In this document: in pieces, positions 1 through 5,612 of the stretch
Position numbering within the stretch: the stretch's first letter is position 1
Layout of the letters: each line of letters begins with the position of its first letter
Assembly (NCBI GenBank): GCA_964360145.1
Contig: CAYHWW010000213.1
Location: 1-5,612, forward strand
Source: CAYHWW01 sp964360145
GTDB taxonomy: Bacteria > Bdellovibrionota > UBA1018 > CAYHWW01
Length of the DNA stretch: 5,612 nt
Direction of reading: 5' to 3'
The notes under the pieces: generated by a model
Database searches by the model: none
Seen by the model: only the letters and a program-made list of their open reading frames with translations
What the model was told of the DNA's origin: nothing
Program-made: the position numbers and the translations under genes

Positions 1-1387
1 ACGCCTTAGCGATGGCCCCGCCGATTCTCTTAGCAAAGCCTTTGATCTCAGCGAGGTCTTCGCCTTCGACCAACACGCGAGCAAGGGGCTCGGTGCCGGA
101 GAGGCGCACGAAGACGCGGCCACGATTGAGAAGTGCGGCCTCCGCGGCGTCGATCTCCGCCTTTACTTCCTTGATCTGATCCAGGGGCTCGCGCTTGGTG
201 ATGCGCACGTCTTCGCGAACTTGGGGCAGCATGGTGATGCACTTGGCGAGCTCGGAGAGCTTCTTGCCTGTGCGCTGCATAATGGACAGCACTTTGAGTG
301 CGGCCACCACGCCGTCGCCGGTTTTCGAGTGTTCAAGGAACACAATATGCCCAGACTGCTCGCCCCCAAGGACGTATTCGCCCTTTCTCATGGCATCCAC
401 CACATAGCGGTCTCCCACCGGGGCGCGGACCACTTTTATGCCCTGGGCAGCCAAACCCAGTTCAAGGCCGATGTTGGACATGGGAGTAGCCACGATGGTG
501 TTCTTCGCCAACTGACCTGTTTGCTTCATGTCGATGGCACAAATGGCCATGATGCGATCGCCATCCACGATCTCGCCATTCTCGTCTGAGAGGAGCACGC
601 GGTCACCGTCTCCATCCAGTGAAATACCGATGTCAGCGCGATACTCCACCGTGGCCCCAGTCACATTCTCTGGGTACAGAGCCCCGACCTTATCATTGAT
701 ATTCAAGCCTGTGGGGCTCACACCCCGCTTCACAAGCTCGGCACCCAGCTCTTCGAACACAAGGGGTGCGCCCTTGTAGAAGGCACCGTTGGCGCAGTCG
801 AGCACGATGCGTAGACCGTCGAGGGAGAGATCCCGGGGGAAAGTATTTTTCAGATCCACGATGTAGCGCCCCAGCGCATCATCAATGCGGAATGCTTTGC
901 CCACATCTTCAGCGGTGGGACGGATGCGATCCACCGCGCCGGTGGTCACCAAACGCTCAATCTCAGCCTCGACCTCGTCTGGGATCTTGAAGCCGTCCTC
1001 CGCGAAGATCTTGATGCCGTTGTCGTGAAAGGGGTTGTGGGACGCAGAGATTTGAATGCCGGCATCGCAACGCATGCTCTGGGTCAGAAAGGCGATGCCC
1101 GGGGTCGGCATGGGGCCGATGAGGAGCACGTCCACGCCCATGCTACAGATACCGGATGCGAGAGCCATCTCGATCATGTAACCCGATATCCGGGTATCCT
1201 TGCCAATCAAGATTTTCGCACGGCGCTTCTTAGGATTTTTCTCAACGCGCTTTCTGATGACATGGCCCGCGGCGCGGCCCACCTGCATGATCACTTCACC
1301 GGTCATGGGATATTGATTGGCCATGCCGCGGATGCCGTCAGTGCCGAATAATTTGGATTTTTTGGGGGTATTGGATTGAGCGCTCAT
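1..1387 (-). CDS. glmM: Phosphoglucosamine mutase GlmM (3' end just off the window)
   Basis: Converts glucosamine-6-phosphate to glucosamine-1-phosphate in the cytoplasm, the step before UDP-GlcNAc for peptidoglycan and LPS. Translation from ATG at 1387 gives 462 residues with no stop before the edge. The family is usually about 445-460 residues and the last visible residues (GAIAKA) look like a normal C terminus, so only a few residues are probably missing. Motifs in order: FGTDGIRG at 14-21; the catalytic phosphoserine loop SASHNP at 114-119, with Ser116 matching E. coli Ser102; the magnesium loop DGDGDR at 258-263; the sugar-binding GGEQSGH at 341-347, which separates GlmM from ManB-type mutases; and the phosphate-binding RLSGTEP at 428-434. 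The start lies 22 nt after cdaR with a good Shine-Dalgarno. The N terminus is slightly longer than in E. coli and there is a basic insertion near 46-56. In Firmicutes GlmM binds and inhibits CdaA; its linkage here fits such a role, but that is inference. Confidence 0.97.
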   Translation of the reverse strand, partial: MSAQSNTPKKSKLFGTDGIRGMANQYPMTGEVIMQVGRAAGHVIRKRVEKNPKKRRAKILIGKDTRISGYMIEMALASGICSMGVDVLLIGPMPTPGIAFLTQSMRCDAGIQISASHNPFHDNGIKIFAEDGFKIPDEVEAEIERLVTTGAVDRIRPTAEDVGKAFRIDDALGRYIVDLKNTFPRDLSLDGLRIVLDCANGAFYKGAPLVFEELGAELVKRGVSPTGLNINDKVGALYPENVTGATVEYRADIGISLDGDGDRVLLSDENGEIVDGDRIMAICAIDMKQTGQLAKNTIVATPMSNIGLELGLAAQGIKVVRAPVGDRYVVDAMRKGEYVLGGEQSGHIVFLEHSKTGDGVVAALKVLSIMQRTGKKLSELAKCITMLPQVREDVRITKREPLDQIKEVKAEIDAAEAALLNRGRVFVRLSGTEPLARVLVEGEDLAEIKGFAKRIGGAIAKA

Positions 1388-1395
1388 AGGGGGGG

Positions 1396-1399
1396 CTCC
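1396..1399 (-). promoter_or_regulatory. Ribosome binding site of glmM
   Basis: GGAG on the minus strand, 8 nt upstream of the glmM ATG at 1387. The spacer is seven consecutive C residues followed by T. It supports this ATG as the start and lies in the 22-nt gap after the cdaR stop codon, so glmM can probably be initiated independently of cdaR. Confidence 0.65.
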
Positions 1400-1409
1400 G
1401 GACACTACA

Positions 1410-2315
1410 CTAATAAACGGTGACTTTCACCTTTTGAGGTAACACTTTCACTTGTCTCACCGTTTCCGGCAGCTCCACAGTGACTGGAACATCATAAATG
1501 CCGGGGCCACGGTTGCGCACATCCGCCACTGCGGAGAGCTTGGATTTCACAAGCTTTTTTAGTTCCTCAGCACTAGCAGAGACATACACGGCCACTTCCC
1601 TGGGAACCACTTGGGTACGCCTCTCCGTGAGAGTCTTCACTTTGATACCCCTCAGACGGAACTGGGCGGACTCCTGAACCACATCGAATGATAAACGTGG
1701 TGCCTCACCCTCGAGTACCACCCCCGCATGGCGTGAGAAGTCCACCGGGGCATCCCTCGCACCAGACTCCCGTAACTCACCCAACTCCACTGGAACTGTA
1801 GCAAGCTCGCCGATGGCATCCACTTTGCTCTCGGGGCCTTTCACGCGCACACGACGGCTGCCCAATTCCACCCGGGACAAACGGTAACCCGGCGCGGAAT
1901 GCCCTTGGGTGACGAGCCTCAGCGGCACTTCCCGGGACTTGACAGTTTCCAGCTTCACACCGATGGAGGCAGGGTTGATGAACAAGACCTTCACCCCGAT
2001 GGGCAGCTGAATATTGTCGCTGAAGAAGCGATAGGTGACGAGCCCAGCCTTGGCGTTAGCCAAATTCACCCGGATGGGGCTCTCCCTGCGATTCAGGATG
2101 TTGCGCAGGAAGGCCTTGGGCCCGGAAATGCGAAAGGAAACGCGATCAGGGACGTCGTTGGCCACGATGAGATCAGAAGGCGTGACCAACTCCAGGGGTA
2201 TGTCCTTTGTGATCTCCACGTTCCGCGACCCCAACACCACGAACCAAAGCACCACGGCAATGAGAAGCGAGAGCACCTTAAGGGGCATGTTGGAGGTGAG
2301 CTGCTTCACGGTCAT
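1410..2315 (-). CDS. cdaR: CdaR/YbbR-domain membrane-anchored regulator of CdaA
   Basis: A 301-residue protein with one N-terminal membrane segment (about 11-29, PLKVLSLLIAVVLWFVVLG), followed by a beta-rich extracytoplasmic region. The hydrophobic stretch has no clear cleavage site, so it is probably an anchor. The rest divides into about three YbbR repeats, near 35-125, 127-213 and 218-301. The second shows the classic pattern of an EVPLRLVT strand, a GY turn, a VRVKGPESKV strand-turn and a VPVEL strand. YbbR proteins bind CdaA in the membrane and alter c-di-AMP synthesis; whether they activate or inhibit differs between species and is not readable here. Firmicute CdaR commonly has four repeats, so this is a shorter form. 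The ATG overlaps the cdaA stop (ATGA), which implies translational coupling and roughly matched production with its partner. The product is assigned from family pattern plus position between cdaA and glmM. Confidence 0.92.
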   Translation of the reverse strand: MTVKQLTSNMPLKVLSLLIAVVLWFVVLGSRNVEITKDIPLELVTPSDLIVANDVPDRVSFRISGPKAFLRNILNRRESPIRVNLANAKAGLVTYRFFSDNIQLPIGVKVLFINPASIGVKLETVKSREVPLRLVTQGHSAPGYRLSRVELGSRRVRVKGPESKVDAIGELATVPVELGELRESGARDAPVDFSRHAGVVLEGEAPRLSFDVVQESAQFRLRGIKVKTLTERRTQVVPREVAVYVSASAEELKKLVKSKLSAVADVRNRGPGIYDVPVTVELPETVRQVKVLPQKVKVTVY

Positions 2316-3151
2316 TCGGCCTTTTCCTTATCTGCGACAGCCTTGAGCACCTTGGTTCGCTTCTCTTTTTTGGCCTTAGCTGCATCGGTAAGCTCGAGGA
2401 GTATGGAGAGACTGCTCTTGATCTCTTCTTCATTGAGATTCTCGTTGATCTCGCCTCCACGCACGAGATGGGCCTGGCCCGCCTCTTCAGAGACGAGGAT
2501 GACGATGGCGTCCGTCTCTTCGGTAAGGCCAATGGCGGCGCGATGGCGGGTGCCCCAGTTCTTGTTAAGCCCTGCCTTTTGAGTCAGTGGCAAGAAGCAT
2601 CCCGCGGCGGCGATGCGGCCGTTTGAAATGATGGCAGCCCCGTCGTGCACAGGACTTGATGTTTGGAAGATGCTGCGTATGAGCTCGGACTTCACCCTGG
2701 CATCGATGGCGGAGCCTGTGTCGATGAAGTTTTTGAGCCCGGTTTCCCGCTCCACGACAATGAGGGCCCCCACTCGATCACGTGCGAGGGCAACGGCGGC
2801 TTGGGCGATCTCATCCACCATCTCCCGCTCCTCCTCATCGGAGGCCGATGAGAAAAAGGGGTTTTTACCGACGTGGGTGAGAGCGCGGCGCAGGTCGTCC
2901 TGGAAGAGCACGATGACGATGAGAATCAGGGAGTCGAAGAAGTAGGAAAGAAGCCAATGGAGCGTAAAGAGCTCCATGCGGATAGAAACCACGAAAGCAA
3001 GGCCCAGCACGCCCAGACCCGTAAGCATCTGCACCGCCCGGGTGCCCTTGATGAGGAGAAGCACCCGATAGACGATGAGGGAGACGAGGAGGATGTCCAC
3101 CAAGTCGATGAAGCGGAAACTGCCTCCAATGATAGAGAGGAAGTCACTCAT
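2312..3151 (-). CDS. cdaA: Diadenylate cyclase CdaA (c-di-AMP synthase, DAC/DisA_N domain)
   Basis: Condenses two ATP into the second messenger c-di-AMP at the cytoplasmic side of the inner membrane. From ATG at 3151 it has 279 residues, typical for CdaA. Three membrane segments are seen at about 14-35, 41-58 and 63-84, then a short linker with an acidic run (DEEERE, 105-110), then the DAC domain. Both catalytic signatures are intact: DGA at 170-172 within SSPVHDGAAII, and RHR at 202-204 within GTRHRAA. The usual SEETG motif appears as SEEAG at 221-225. The C terminus (about 256-279) is a lysine- and glutamate-rich tail. The reading frame stays open upstream to a GTG at 3211, but those 20 residues lie inside the end of ftsH and do not resemble CdaA, whereas MSDFLSIIGG begins as family members do. 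The start is 7 nt after the ftsH stop with almost no Shine-Dalgarno, so coupled translation is likely. It forms a module with cdaR and glmM downstream. Confidence 0.97.
   Translation of the reverse strand: MSDFLSIIGGSFRFIDLVDILLVSLIVYRVLLLIKGTRAVQMLTGLGVLGLAFVVSIRMELFTLHWLLSYFFDSLILIVIVLFQDDLRRALTHVGKNPFFSSASDEEEREMVDEIAQAAVALARDRVGALIVVERETGLKNFIDTGSAIDARVKSELIRSIFQTSSPVHDGAAIISNGRIAAAGCFLPLTQKAGLNKNWGTRHRAAIGLTEETDAIVILVSEEAGQAHLVRGGEINENLNEEEIKSSLSILLELTDAAKAKKEKRTKVLKAVADKEKAE
2325..2330 (-). promoter_or_regulatory. Probable ribosome binding site of cdaR
   Basis: TAAGGA on the minus strand, 9 nt upstream of the cdaR ATG at 2315 and inside the last codons of cdaA. A second, closer AAGG lies 4 nt from the ATG. 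The match is moderate; coupling through the overlapping cdaA stop codon may contribute more to initiation. Confidence 0.45.
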
Positions 3152-3158
3152 CGTCTTG

Positions 3159-5093
3159 TCATGCCATTGCTGGCGTCGTTCCAGGAGGCACCACGGGCGC
3201 GGCGCCGCCACTGGTCACAGGTGCGGATCCCGTAGGTGGTTGGCTCCCACCCCCCTCGGGAACGATGGGTTTTCTCACAATGGTCTCACCCCGGGAGAGA
3301 GCGTCGACCTCGAAACCATCCAAGGTCTCGTACTCCAAGAGCGCCTTCGCGATGGCATGCAGGATTTCGATGTTGTCCTGCAGGATCTTTTTGGCGCGAC
3401 CGTAGTTCGTCTGGATGAGGTCTTTCACCTCTTTATCGATCATGCGGGAGGTCTCTTCGGAGTAATCCCGTTTCTGGCTGAAATCACGACCAAGGAAAAG
3501 GGGCTGATCGCCGGTACCAAAGCTCAAGGGCCCCATGACGTCACTCATGCCCCATTCGCACACCATGCGGTGCGCGAGATCCGTCGCACGCTCGATGTCG
3601 TTGCCAGCACCGGTGGTCTTCTGGTTGAAGATGAGCTCTTCGGCGATGCGGCCCCCCATCATGAACGCAATGGTGTTCTCGGCCTTCTCTTTGGTCATGG
3701 AGAGGCGATCTTCGTTGGGAAGGGTCTGGGTCACGCCGAGGGCCATGCCCCGGGGAATGATGGAGACCTTGTGGATGGGGTCCATGCCGACGAGCATCTT
3801 ACCCACGAGGGTGTGGCCCGCTTCGTGGTAAGCCGTATTTTTCTTCTCCTCGTCGGAGATGACCATGCTCTTACGCTCGCGGCCCATGAGCACTTTGTCC
3901 TTAGCTTCGTCAAAGTCGCTCATCTCGAGGTACTTCTTGCCAGCGCGGGCAGCGTGGAGCGCCGCTTCGTTGACTAAGTTCTCAAGGTCAGCGCCGGCGA
4001 AACCAGGGGTACCCCGGGCGATGACTTCCAAATTCACATCGCTGGAAATAGGAGTCTTGCGAGTGTGCACCTTCAGGATCTCAAAGCGCCCCTTGACGTC
4101 AGGCTTGCCCACCACCACCCGGCGGTCAAAGCGACCGGGGCGCAAGAGCGCGGGATCCAGCACGTCAGGACGGTTGGTCGCGGCCACGAGGATTACACCC
4201 TCGTTGGATTCGAAGCCATCCATCTCCACCAGCAATTGGTTCAGGGTCTGCTCACGCTCATCGTGACCACCGCCCAGACCCGCGCCACGATGGCGGCCCA
4301 CAGCGTCGATTTCGTCGATGAAGACAATGCATGGGGCGTGCTTCTTGCCCTGTTCAAAGAGATCGCGTACGCGGCTTGCGCCCACACCGACGAACATCTC
4401 AACGAAGTCAGAGCCAGAGATGGAGAAAAAGGGCACGCCTGCTTCGCCGGCCACGGACCGGGCAAGCAAGGTCTTACCCGTGCCCGGGGGGCCCATGAGG
4501 AGCACGCCCTTGGGAATGCGACCGCCGAGTTTTGTGAACTTCTTGGGGTCCTTCAGGAAATCGATGATTTCTTTCAGCTCGTCTTTCGCTTCTTCAGCAC
4601 CGGCGACATCTTTAAACGTCACCTTCTGTTGGTTCTCGCTGATGAGGCGGGCCTTGGATTTGCCAAAGCTCATGGCCTTGCCGCCCCCCATCTGGATCTG
4701 CCTCATGAAAATGAAGAAGACGAGGAAGAGGAGGAGCATGGGGAACCAGGAGATGAGGATCTGCTGCCAGAACGGAGTTTTTTCAGCCCGCTCGTAGTTG
4801 GGGATGATGCCGTTCTCATCCAGAATCTCGAAGACTTTGGGTGATGACGTATCGCCCACGGTTTCAAAAGTTTTCTTCGCATCAGGAGGCTGGGGCGCCT
4901 TGTAGGTACCCACGATGATGGAGTCACCCTTGAAAGTGACCTCAGCCACTTTCTTTTCTTTCACGAGGCGAATGAAATCACTGAAGCGGATTTCTTGGCT
5001 TGCGCGGCTCCCAGGATCGAAGACCTTGAACAGGCTCGCGAACATGAGAATGAGGACGATCCAAAGGGCCACTGTCTTATGAGATTGTTTCAC
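3159..5093 (-). CDS. ftsH: ATP-dependent zinc metalloprotease FtsH
   Basis: Hexameric inner-membrane AAA+ protease that extracts and degrades membrane proteins and selected cytosolic regulators. From GTG at 5093 it has 644 residues, the normal family size. Order: membrane segment at about 8-25; periplasmic domain at about 26-110; second membrane segment at about 112-130; AAA+ domain with Walker A GPPGTGKT at 201-208, pore loop MFVG at 233-236, Walker B IVFIDEID at 256-263 and the second region of homology at 307-324 with arginine fingers R318 and R321; then the M41 protease with HEAGH at 423-427 (zinc ligands H423 and H427, catalytic E424) and the third ligand D499 in GAGNDIE. All key residues are present. 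The tail beyond about 612 is rich in Pro, Gly, Ser and Thr. The frame is open upstream to an ATG at 5252, but those 53 residues lie within tilS and are unlike FtsH. The GTG has a strong Shine-Dalgarno and a 4-nt overlap with the tilS stop (GTGA). Confidence 0.98.
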   Translation of the reverse strand: MKQSHKTVALWIVLILMFASLFKVFDPGSRASQEIRFSDFIRLVKEKKVAEVTFKGDSIIVGTYKAPQPPDAKKTFETVGDTSSPKVFEILDENGIIPNYERAEKTPFWQQILISWFPMLLLFLVFFIFMRQIQMGGGKAMSFGKSKARLISENQQKVTFKDVAGAEEAKDELKEIIDFLKDPKKFTKLGGRIPKGVLLMGPPGTGKTLLARSVAGEAGVPFFSISGSDFVEMFVGVGASRVRDLFEQGKKHAPCIVFIDEIDAVGRHRGAGLGGGHDEREQTLNQLLVEMDGFESNEGVILVAATNRPDVLDPALLRPGRFDRRVVVGKPDVKGRFEILKVHTRKTPISSDVNLEVIARGTPGFAGADLENLVNEAALHAARAGKKYLEMSDFDEAKDKVLMGRERKSMVISDEEKKNTAYHEAGHTLVGKMLVGMDPIHKVSIIPRGMALGVTQTLPNEDRLSMTKEKAENTIAFMMGGRIAEELIFNQKTTGAGNDIERATDLAHRMVCEWGMSDVMGPLSFGTGDQPLFLGRDFSQKRDYSEETSRMIDKEVKDLIQTNYGRAKKILQDNIEILHAIAKALLEYETLDGFEVDALSRGETIVRKPIVPEGGGSQPPTGSAPVTSGGAAPVVPPGTTPAMA

Positions 5094-5612
5094 TGAGCGG
5101 GCCTCCCAGCTGCGATGGTAACACGCTTTCGATGAATGATCACGGATACGCCCCCTGGGAATTCCACGGCTTTTCTTGACCCATCCACAGTACCCGACGA
5201 AACGATTTTCATCAGCGCATTCCAGTGGACGCGAGTGACGCGACCGCGGCACTCACCCAGGCACTCCTCGACACGGGCCTTGAGGAAGTTAAAAGAAATT
5301 TCTTCAAGGCGAAACCCGCTGCTTCGCTCTTCCGCGCTGATGAGAGGGCCTTCTTGGGTTTCTTCTTCATGTAGTTCTTGAAGCTCGGCGAAGAAGTTCG
5401 CGATTTTCGCGGAAGATCCGGGCCGCAACCGTTCCAGAATGGGCAGAACTTGTTGGCGGATGGCGTTGCGGGCATGGACCGTATCGGCGTTGGTGGGGTC
5501 TTCCACCCATTGCAGGCAGTGAGCCATGGCATAGGCGGCGATGGCAGTTTTGGGCACGGTGAGGAGGGGCCGTAGCAAGGTCATTCTCCCTACCCGACTC
5601 ACAGGGCGGATG
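5090..5612 (-). CDS. tilS: tRNA(Ile)-lysidine synthetase TilS (C-terminal part; 5' end off the window)
   Basis: TilS attaches lysine to C34 of the tRNA-Ile2 CAU anticodon using ATP, so that it reads AUA and is charged with isoleucine. The last 173 residues are visible; the N-terminal PP-loop ATPase with its SGGxDS motif lies outside. The assignment rests on the conserved block after the catalytic domain: RPLL at fragment residues 14-17, then WVEDPTNAD at 35-43, then ARNAIRQQVLPIL at 47-59, which corresponds to the family's WxEDPSNxD and RNxIRxxxLP signatures. The final part (about 115-165) holds the short C-terminal subdomain ending in a VEFPGG turn and beta strands (VSVIIHRK), like the compact TilS of many non-enteric bacteria rather than the longer E. 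coli form. The reading frame runs through to the right edge; the GTG at 5602 is internal, not a start. The stop TGA overlaps the ftsH GTG by 4 nt, placing tilS at the upstream end of the visible operon. Confidence 0.93.
   Translation of the reverse strand, partial: IRPVSRVGRMTLLRPLLTVPKTAIAAYAMAHCLQWVEDPTNADTVHARNAIRQQVLPILERLRPGSSAKIANFFAELQELHEEETQEGPLISAEERSSGFRLEEISFNFLKARVEECLGECRGRVTRVHWNALMKIVSSGTVDGSRKAVEFPGGVSVIIHRKRVTIAAGRPAQ
5102..5107 (-). promoter_or_regulatory. Ribosome binding site that fixes the GTG start of ftsH
   Basis: GGGAGG on the minus strand, 8 nt upstream of the GTG at 5093 and inside the end of tilS. This strong match decides in favour of the GTG start and against the in-frame ATG 159 nt further upstream. 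Together with the GTGA stop/start overlap it suggests both independent initiation and coupling to tilS. Confidence 0.75.

Larger units (their letters stand above)
1..5612 (-). other. Putative polycistronic operon tilS-ftsH-cdaA-cdaR-glmM
   Basis: All five genes share the minus strand with junctions of -4, +7, -4 and +22 nt. No hairpin followed by a U tract was seen at any junction and no room exists for a promoter except inside coding sequence. The promoter must lie beyond the right edge or within a gene, and the terminator beyond the left edge. Co-transcription is inferred from spacing. The cdaA-cdaR-glmM order is the widely conserved c-di-AMP module. Confidence 0.85.

Noticed and set aside
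1388..1409. Possible terminator or promoter between cdaR and glmM
   Set aside because: The gap is only 22 nt and shows a Shine-Dalgarno and C tract but no hairpin with a U run and no -35/-10 pair.
1899..2582. 227-codon plus-strand open frame across cdaR and cdaA
   Set aside because: It is antisense to two well-supported genes and lacks any domain-like pattern.
3152..3211. 20-residue N-terminal extension of CdaA from a GTG at 3211
   Set aside because: It would overlap the end of ftsH, and the residues are polar and unlike the family. The ATG at 3151 gives the usual start just before the first membrane segment.
3075..3977. 300-codon open frame on the plus strand
   Set aside because: It lies antisense to ftsH, crossing the ftsH/cdaA junction. 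The translation is rich in His, Gly, Ala and Asp with no recognisable domain, as expected for a shadow of a G+C-rich gene, while the minus strand encodes an intact FtsH with every motif.
4065..4844. 259-codon open frame on the plus strand
   Set aside because: It is antisense to the FtsH AAA+ domain; its composition (many His and Glu) mirrors the complementary codons and no family is recognisable.
5094..5252. 53-residue N-terminal extension of FtsH from an ATG at 5252
   Set aside because: It would lie wholly inside tilS, does not look like FtsH, and precedes the normal short N terminus and first membrane segment. The GTG at 5093 has GGGAGG 8 nt upstream.
5593..5602. GTG at 5602 as a possible start of a short separate gene
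   Set aside because: The frame continues upstream to the window edge with IRP, matching the TilS region before RPLL, so this is an internal codon of tilS.

Overview
This 5.6 kb window is one tightly packed, fully minus-strand gene cluster with essentially no free intergenic DNA. Read in the direction of transcription (right to left) it holds: the 3' part of tilS (tRNA-Ile lysidine synthetase), ftsH (membrane AAA+ zinc protease), cdaA (membrane diadenylate cyclase), cdaR/ybbR (membrane-anchored regulator of CdaA) and glmM (phosphoglucosamine mutase, cut by the left edge close to its natural end). tilS/ftsH overlap by 4 nt, ftsH/cdaA are 7 nt apart, cdaA/cdaR overlap by 4 nt and cdaR/glmM are 22 nt apart. 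This strongly suggests one transcript with translational coupling. No promoter, terminator, RNA gene, repeat, mobile element or CRISPR is visible, and no gene is supported on the plus strand.

The organism is probably a Gram-negative bacterium of the former delta-proteobacterial grade. The FtsH sequence resembles what I remember of Bdellovibrio-type FtsH (for example the GRHRGAG linker after Walker B and the VCEWGMS stretch after the third zinc ligand). The gene order tilS-ftsH-(folP)-cdaA-cdaR-glmM is typical of Deltaproteobacteria and relatives. G+C looks like the high 50s percent by eye. This placement rests on memory and gene order, not on a search.

Functionally, cdaA-cdaR-glmM is the conserved c-di-AMP/cell-wall precursor module. 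CdaA makes c-di-AMP at the inner face of the membrane, and CdaR senses or modulates from outside the membrane. GlmM makes glucosamine-1-phosphate for peptidoglycan and LPS, and in Firmicutes it binds and inhibits CdaA. FtsH adds membrane proteolysis and TilS adds decoding of AUA codons.

This is a conserved housekeeping region and I found no undescribed system. Points worth a second look are the absence of folP between ftsH and cdaA, the start-codon choices (GTG for ftsH, a start with almost no Shine-Dalgarno for cdaA), a C7 tract between the glmM Shine-Dalgarno and its start, basic additions near the GlmM N terminus, a low-complexity FtsH tail and a charged CdaA tail.
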